This document shows, in pieces, positions 5,791 through 8,978 of a DNA stretch of 8,978 nt. The stretch is from an uncultured Pseudomonadales bacterium (GTDB lineage: Bacteria > Pseudomonadota > Gammaproteobacteria > Pseudomonadales > IMCC2047), in the NCBI GenBank assembly GCA_947258895.1, contig CAMYKE010000217.1, forward strand, positions 1-8,978, written 5' to 3'. A program made the position numbers and the translations under genes. Positions within the stretch are counted from its first letter, which is position 1; every line of letters begins with the position of its first letter. Under the pieces are notes generated by a model, which worked only from the letters and a program-made list of their open reading frames with translations, made no database searches and was not told where the DNA came from.

Positions 5791-6663
5791 ATGGAATTCA
5801 AGGATTATTACCAGATTTTGGGCGTTGATCCGGACGCGGACAGCAAGGCCATAAAACTGGCCTACCGGAAACTGGCGAGAAAGTATCATCCCGATGTCAG
5901 TGAACAGCATGACGCAGAAGCCAGATTCAAGGAGGTGGCGGAAGCCTATGAGGTGCTGAAGGACCCGTCGCGGCGCGCCGAATACGACGAACTTCGCAAG
6001 TATGGCCAGGAGGGGCAGGAGTTCCGGCCACCCCCAGGCTGGCGTTCCGCCAGTAGTTCCGGCGATCAGACCGGTTTCGATGGTGACTTCGAGATGCGAG
6101 GACCGGATATCGAGGTCGAGATGCCGATTTTCCTGGAGGATACCATCTCGGAGGAATCGAAAAGCGTGTCTTATACCGTTCCCACGGTCGACACTGGCGG
6201 TCGCGTAACGCATACCCGCAAAACTCTCAATGTCAAAATTCCAAGGGGTGTTGCCGAGGGCCAGCGCATTCGCCTCAAGGGGCAGGGCGCGCCCGGGCAT
6301 GGCGCGGGTGCCAACGGTGACCTCTATCTGCATATTCGCCTGGTACCGCATCCGCTGTTTGATGTGGAGGGCCACAACCTGGTAATTACCGTACCTGTTA
6401 CTCCCTGGGAAGCCGCGCTGGGGGCAAAAGTCGAAGTCCCGACGCTCGATGGCAAGATCAACCTGACGATCCCGGCCAATAGCCAGACCGGACAGCGGCT
6501 GCGGATCAGGAACCGGGGGCTGGCAACTCGGGATGGCCGGGGCGACCTGCTGGCAGTGTTAAAAATTACCATACCTGCACATTGCGATGACAAGACCAGG
6601 CGCTTGTGGCAGCAGTTGGCCGAGCAGGCCGGTTTCGATCCGCGCAGCGAATGGAGGAAATAA
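5791..6663 (+). CDS. cbpA: CbpA: DnaJ-like co-chaperone and curved-DNA-binding protein
   Basis: A 290-residue class B J-domain protein close to E. coli CbpA. It stimulates DnaK ATPase and binds curved DNA in the nucleoid, especially in stationary phase. The J domain covers about 1-70 with the invariant HPD at 33-35, followed by the matching helix III ([16 protein letters not shown]). A linker of about 35 residues (70-104) joins the C-terminal substrate-binding domains (CTD I about 105-190, CTD II about 191-262). These carry CbpA signatures [24 protein letters not shown] and PWEAALG. The last helix holds the WQQLA dimerisation-type segment. There is no zinc finger. The linker is about 16 residues shorter than in E. 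coli and lacks the D-x-F-S-x-x-FG motif. The ribosome binding site is weak. cbpM starts right after the stop. Confidence 0.95.
   Translation: MEFKDYYQILGVDPDADSKAIKLAYRKLARKYHPDVSEQHDAEARFKEVAEAYEVLKDPSRRAEYDELRKYGQEGQEFRPPPGWRSASSSGDQTGFDGDFEMRGPDIEVEMPIFLEDTISEESKSVSYTVPTVDTGGRVTHTRKTLNVKIPRGVAEGQRIRLKGQGAPGHGAGANGDLYLHIRLVPHPLFDVEGHNLVITVPVTPWEAALGAKVEVPTLDGKINLTIPANSQTGQRLRIRNRGLATRDGRGDLLAVLKITIPAHCDDKTRRLWQQLAEQAGFDPRSEWRK
6653..6657 (+). promoter_or_regulatory. Ribosome binding site deciding the cbpM start
   Basis: GGAGG lies inside the last codons of cbpA, 7 nt before a GTG at 6665. This favours GTG 6665 over the ATG at 6677 and suggests translational coupling with cbpA. Confidence 0.65.
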
Positions 6664-6664
6664 G

Positions 6665-6967
6665 GTGATAACGAATATGGCCGTGCATATGAGGATCGAG
6701 GAAGTCTGTGTTGCCGCAGGCGTATCGATCCGCGCCTTGATCGAAATCGTTGATTATGGAATCGTTGAACCGGAAGGTGGGTCGCGGCGGAATTGGCGAT
6801 TCGACCCGCAGGCAATTGCGCTAATTAAGCGGGCCGCCAGGATCAAGCATGATCTCGATATCGACTGGGGCGGTGTGGCTCTGGCACTGGACCTGCTTTC
6901 AGAAATCGATGAGCTCCGGTCAGAAAACCGGATGCTGAGGCAACGCCTGCGGCGTTTTTTACTGTAA
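6665..6967 (+). CDS. cbpM: CbpM: chaperone modulator, inhibitor of CbpA
   Basis: A 100-residue MerR-like helical protein that in E. coli (101 residues) binds the CbpA J domain and blocks both its co-chaperone and DNA-binding activity. The match extends over the whole length: a short beta start, VCVAAGVS, IVDYGIVEP, then W-x-F-D, I-K-R-A-A-R-I-K-H-D-L, DW-x-G-V-A-L-A-L and the coiled C-terminal E-x-R-M-L-R-Q-R-L-R-R-F. The GTG start at 6665 is 1 nt after the cbpA stop and has GGAGG at ideal spacing. An ATG at 6677 would give 96 residues. The order cbpA-cbpM is the standard operon. The last codons form an intrinsic terminator. Confidence 0.93.
   Translation: MITNMAVHMRIEEVCVAAGVSIRALIEIVDYGIVEPEGGSRRNWRFDPQAIALIKRAARIKHDLDIDWGGVALALDLLSEIDELRSENRMLRQRLRRFLL
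6942..6960 (+). terminator. Intrinsic terminator overlapping the cbpM 3' end
   Basis: AACGCC (6942-6947) and GGCGTT (6951-6956) form a 6-bp stem with a TGC loop, followed by TTTT (6957-6960) and the stop codon at 6965-6967. The terminator therefore lies inside the coding sequence, encoding the Q-R-L-R-R-F residues. Transcription ending here could truncate messages before the stop codon, or it could be suppressed by the translating ribosome. Confidence 0.55.
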
Positions 6968-7062
6968 ATGCCGGATCGGTTGGCAGTGCGCGGCAAAGAG
7001 AATTTGGCTTACTTTAACTCCTGAATCTGCCGCAACAGCGTGCTATTCCTGTGCATAACCCT

Positions 7063-7090
7063 GGTTCCGTTTGTAACTGGAACGGATACC
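7063..7090 (-). terminator. Hairpin after the CNNM-like gene, possible weak terminator
   Basis: GGTTCCGTT (7063-7071) pairs with AACGGATACC (7081-7090) with a single bulged base and a 9-nt loop, immediately after the stop codon of the minus-strand gene. No T-run follows on the minus strand, so it may stabilise the mRNA 3' end rather than terminate by itself. Confidence 0.35.
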
Positions 7091-7092
7091 GG

Positions 7093-8136
7093 TTAGCCGG
7101 GATAGGGTATAGCGATGTCGCGCAGCGCAATCCCGTGTAGTAGACGTCCCAGGATGTCGGCACCCGTGATTACCCGCTTGTGCGTCGACCAGATCAGGAT
7201 CAGGTCGTTATCGATAACATCGTCGGAACTCGACTGGGGTTCCACCCGTAATTTGGCAAGCGCCTTGCCCAGCAGGGTGGTCGCATCCTTGACAATGATG
7301 GGGCGGTGACAGTAACTGAGTGGGTTAAGGGGGCGATCGCTGAAGAGCGCATCGCGTAAAAATGCGTTGGCGTTTAACACCAGGAGGGGCTCCTGTTGCT
7401 GATCGACGATAATTATCCACTTTTTGCCGGAGCGGTTGATCTTGACCAGAAACGGATCGAGGACAGTTCGTTCAAACGGCGGGAATACCGGCTCGTCGTC
7501 GATTAAGGGCAGGCAAATGATGCTATCGGGGTCGACATCCTCACCTTCCTGGGTCACCTCGATATCGTCCAGCGCCAGGAAATTCAGCGCCCCGATGCCC
7601 TCCAGTCGGCCGACGTCGGTTTCTTCGGCCTCGATGTGCTTGTGGATAACGGTACGCAGGTCCTCTTCCCGGAAATACAGGATGCTTTCCTCCCCAAGCC
7701 ACCAGTTCAGGAACAACGCACAGGGTTTTGCCGCCGGATAAAGTAAAAACTGATACAGGCGCAATACGGGTGCCAACAGCGATCCCATGCGCAGCGCATG
7801 CCGGGAAAAGTACGCCTGGGGGACGATTTCGCCGGCAAATGTGATCAGGATGGTGGAAAACAGGAAGGAGCTTACGCCGGCCATGACGGAATTGGATAGC
7901 AGGGTCAGTAACACATTGATACCAACATTCCCCCACAGAATGGTGGTCAGCAGGAAGTTGAAGTCCTTGCGCAGAGCGAGGATTTTTTTCGCAGCGGTGT
8001 TGGTCTCGCAGGAAATAAAGCGAATAGTTTTTGCTCGACTAAGATACCACAGCTCCGCTCGGGAATTGGAATTACCGATGAATGACGACCGGGTTTCTTG
8101 CTCCCGGTCAAGAGCGGTGATTGGTAATGGTGGCAT
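7093..8136 (-). CDS. CNNM-like (DUF21) membrane protein with CBS-like pair
   Basis: A 347-residue inner-membrane protein related to CorC/CNNM transporters, which are linked to Mg2+ or divalent cation efflux. The DUF21 part (about 25-150) shows LSRAK, a conserved G-N-x-x-x-N in a membrane segment (about 69-74) and the GEIVP motif (about 102-106), with hydrophobic segments near 60-100 and 115-148. Residues about 205-335 form a divergent pair of CBS-like domains. The usual first membrane helix is missing: the N-terminus is polar (Asp-Arg-Glu-Gln-Glu-Thr-Arg). No frame upstream restores it before the stop at 8209-8211. There is no C-terminal CorC/HlyC domain. The ATG at 8136 has GGGAG 4 nt upstream; a GTG at 8160 would add 8 residues. 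It is divergent from the LapA-like gene. Confidence 0.8.
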   Translation of the reverse strand: MPPLPITALDREQETRSSFIGNSNSRAELWYLSRAKTIRFISCETNTAAKKILALRKDFNFLLTTILWGNVGINVLLTLLSNSVMAGVSSFLFSTILITFAGEIVPQAYFSRHALRMGSLLAPVLRLYQFLLYPAAKPCALFLNWWLGEESILYFREEDLRTVIHKHIEAEETDVGRLEGIGALNFLALDDIEVTQEGEDVDPDSIICLPLIDDEPVFPPFERTVLDPFLVKINRSGKKWIIIVDQQQEPLLVLNANAFLRDALFSDRPLNPLSYCHRPIIVKDATTLLGKALAKLRVEPQSSSDDVIDNDLILIWSTHKRVITGADILGRLLHGIALRDIAIPYPG

Positions 8137-8165
8137 TATGCTCCCAGGTGAGGAGTGCACCCCTG

Positions 8166-8184
8166 GCGGCGCGGCTACCGCCGC
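8166..8184. repeat. GC-rich inverted repeat between divergent genes
   Basis: GCGGCG (8166-8171) is inverted as CGCCGC (8179-8184) with a 7-nt loop, in the short space between the divergent CNNM-like and LapA-like genes. It could be an operator or a leader hairpin. Confidence 0.3.
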
Positions 8185-8225
8185 GTCACCCTCCCGGATT
8201 TCAGGACTTCAATGGCGGAAACAGG

Positions 8226-8426
8226 ATGAATAACAAAATGTATTTTGGGCTGGCCTTGCTGGTGCTGGTGGGGATTTTTATCATCCAGAATGCGGTGGTT
8301 GTAGACATCAAGTTACTGTTCTGGACAGTCTCGATGTCACGCTCGCTGATGATTTTTTTCGTGCTGGCGATCGGGATTCTGATTGGCTGGATCCTCGCCG
8401 GCCGACACCAGAAGAAGACCAGATAA
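8226..8426 (+). CDS. LapA-domain (DUF1049) small inner-membrane protein
   Basis: A 66-residue protein with two membrane helices, about 5-22 and 39-58. It shows the LapA/DUF1049 pattern: F-I-I-Q-N after the first helix, a short V-x-V-x-x-x-F-W segment, a Ser-rich turn (SMSRSL), then a second helix with G-I-L-I-G-W and a basic tail. In E. coli LapA works with LapB in control of lipopolysaccharide synthesis, but lapB is not next to it here. This may therefore be a stand-alone paralogue. The ATG at 8226 has only a weak CGGA tract; the ATG at 8238 is an alternative. Confidence 0.8.
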   Translation: MNNKMYFGLALLVLVGIFIIQNAVVVDIKLLFWTVSMSRSLMIFFVLAIGILIGWILAGRHQKKTR

Positions 8427-8519
8427 AGCCGGTCTGTATGCCGTTCTTGGTGATCTCCCGCGTTGTAAACTGAAACAACTCGATGCTGTTCGTGCTGCCG
8501 TTTTCGTATCCGTCAGCGA

Positions 8520-8561
8520 TTGACCTCAATCAACAAGGTCCGGGGCTATTCAGGATAGATT
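8520..8561 (+). promoter_or_regulatory. FNR-like box with class II-spaced -10 hexamer
   Basis: TTGACCTCAATCAA (8520-8533) matches 9 of the 10 conserved positions of the FNR/Anr box. After exactly 22 nt follows TAGATT (8556-8561), 4 of 6 bases of the -10 consensus. This is the spacing of a class II FNR-dependent promoter. Transcription would start at about 8568, giving a leader of about 150 nt before the symporter gene. The rest of 8427-8717 shows no supported gene; an open frame at 8483-8674 has no ribosome binding site and no recognisable translation. Confidence 0.45.
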
Positions 8562-8717
8562 GGCGGGGAAATGGTGCATCGCAGTGTTCAAGCTTTGCAG
8601 GCGCTGGTCCTGTTGCCGGTAGGGCAGGGGTATTGTGCTGTTTTGGAAATGGCCGAAGCGCCAGTCCAAATTGATTGACCAGTTACAGGTAGCGACAGGG
8701 AATCAGCAGGAGCTCAT

Positions 8718-8978
8718 ATGGTAGACAAGAATTCGCGTTCCACAACGTATCGCGGTTATGCGCGCCCCCTCGGCTTCCTCAGTGACTACCTCGCGGGGCT
8801 GGTGCGGGGCCGGCTGTGGCTGCAGGTCCTCGTAGGCATGGCGCTGGGTATCGTGGTCGGGGTGTTGCTCGGGCCCACCGTGGGGCTGGTCTCTACTCGC
8901 ACAGCAGCCATTGCCGGTAATTGGCTCGCCTTTCCGGGGCAACTGTTCCTGACCCTGATCCAGATGATCGTCATCCCG
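8718..8978 (+). CDS. Dicarboxylate/amino acid:cation symporter, N-terminal part
   Basis: The first 87 codons of a DAACS (SDF, GltP/DctA-like) secondary transporter that takes up glutamate, aspartate or C4-dicarboxylates with H+ or Na+. After a polar, basic N-terminus of about 30 residues comes a first membrane helix (about 35-55, LWLQVLVGMALGIVVG). It is followed by the family's pre-helix-2 segment G-N-W-L-A-F-P-G-x-L-F-L-T-L-I-Q-M-I-V-I-P at about 67-87. The ATG at 8718 is supported by AGGAG (8708-8712) 5 nt upstream. The gene runs off the window edge, so substrate-determining regions are not visible. An FNR-like box lies upstream. Confidence 0.88.
   Translation, partial: MVDKNSRSTTYRGYARPLGFLSDYLAGLVRGRLWLQVLVGMALGIVVGVLLGPTVGLVSTRTAAIAGNWLAFPGQLFLTLIQMIVIP

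Noticed and set aside
5722..6375. 217-codon minus-strand open frame opposite cbpA
   Set aside because: Antisense shadow of a well-conserved CbpA gene.
8483..8674. 63-codon open frame between the LapA-like and symporter genes
   Set aside because: No ribosome binding site, low-complexity Gly/Ala/Cys translation, and it spans the FNR-like promoter.

Overview
The window reads as chromosomal DNA of a moderately GC-rich gammaproteobacterium. The CbpA and CbpM proteins closely resemble the Escherichia coli pair, and a LapA-type membrane protein and a DUF1451-type zinc-ribbon protein are also present. No rRNA, tRNA, CRISPR array, integrase, transposase or phage gene was seen. I cannot name the species.

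Layout: positions 1-125 are a hairpin-rich stretch beside the window edge. Two minus-strand genes follow: a small heat-shock protein (Hsp20, 1670-2242) and, downstream of it, an HtrA/DegQ-type periplasmic protease (126-1529). A 550-bp divergent region (2243-2790) carries a heat-shock-like promoter facing hsp20 and an FNR-like box with a well-placed -10 facing the other way. The rightward genes there encode a zinc-ribbon protein (2806-3417) and a two-CBS-domain protein (3546-3995). A convergent minus-strand gene encodes an orphan lipoprotein (4091-4867). A gene-poor 418-bp stretch (4922-5339) holds two long inverted repeats. A rightward group follows: a small exported four-cysteine protein (5340-5735), cbpA (5791-6663) and cbpM (6665-6967), whose last codons form an apparent intrinsic terminator. 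A convergent minus-strand gene encodes a CNNM-like (DUF21) membrane protein with a CBS-like pair (7093-8136). Last come a small LapA-like membrane protein (8226-8426) and the 5' end of a dicarboxylate/amino-acid:cation symporter gene (8718 onward), the latter with a second FNR-like box upstream.

Taken together, the window is enriched in protein quality control: Hsp20 holdase, periplasmic HtrA protease/chaperone, and the CbpA co-chaperone with its CbpM inhibitor. It also has two adenylate-sensing-type CBS proteins and envelope proteins. Two FNR-like boxes, each about 21-22 bp ahead of a -10-like hexamer, suggest that part of the region responds to oxygen limitation. Gene identities for the named families are firm. 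Regulatory calls rest on motif reading alone. I see no strong evidence for an entirely new multi-gene system; the best leads are the FNR-like promoters, the structured non-coding stretches and several family members with unusual architecture.
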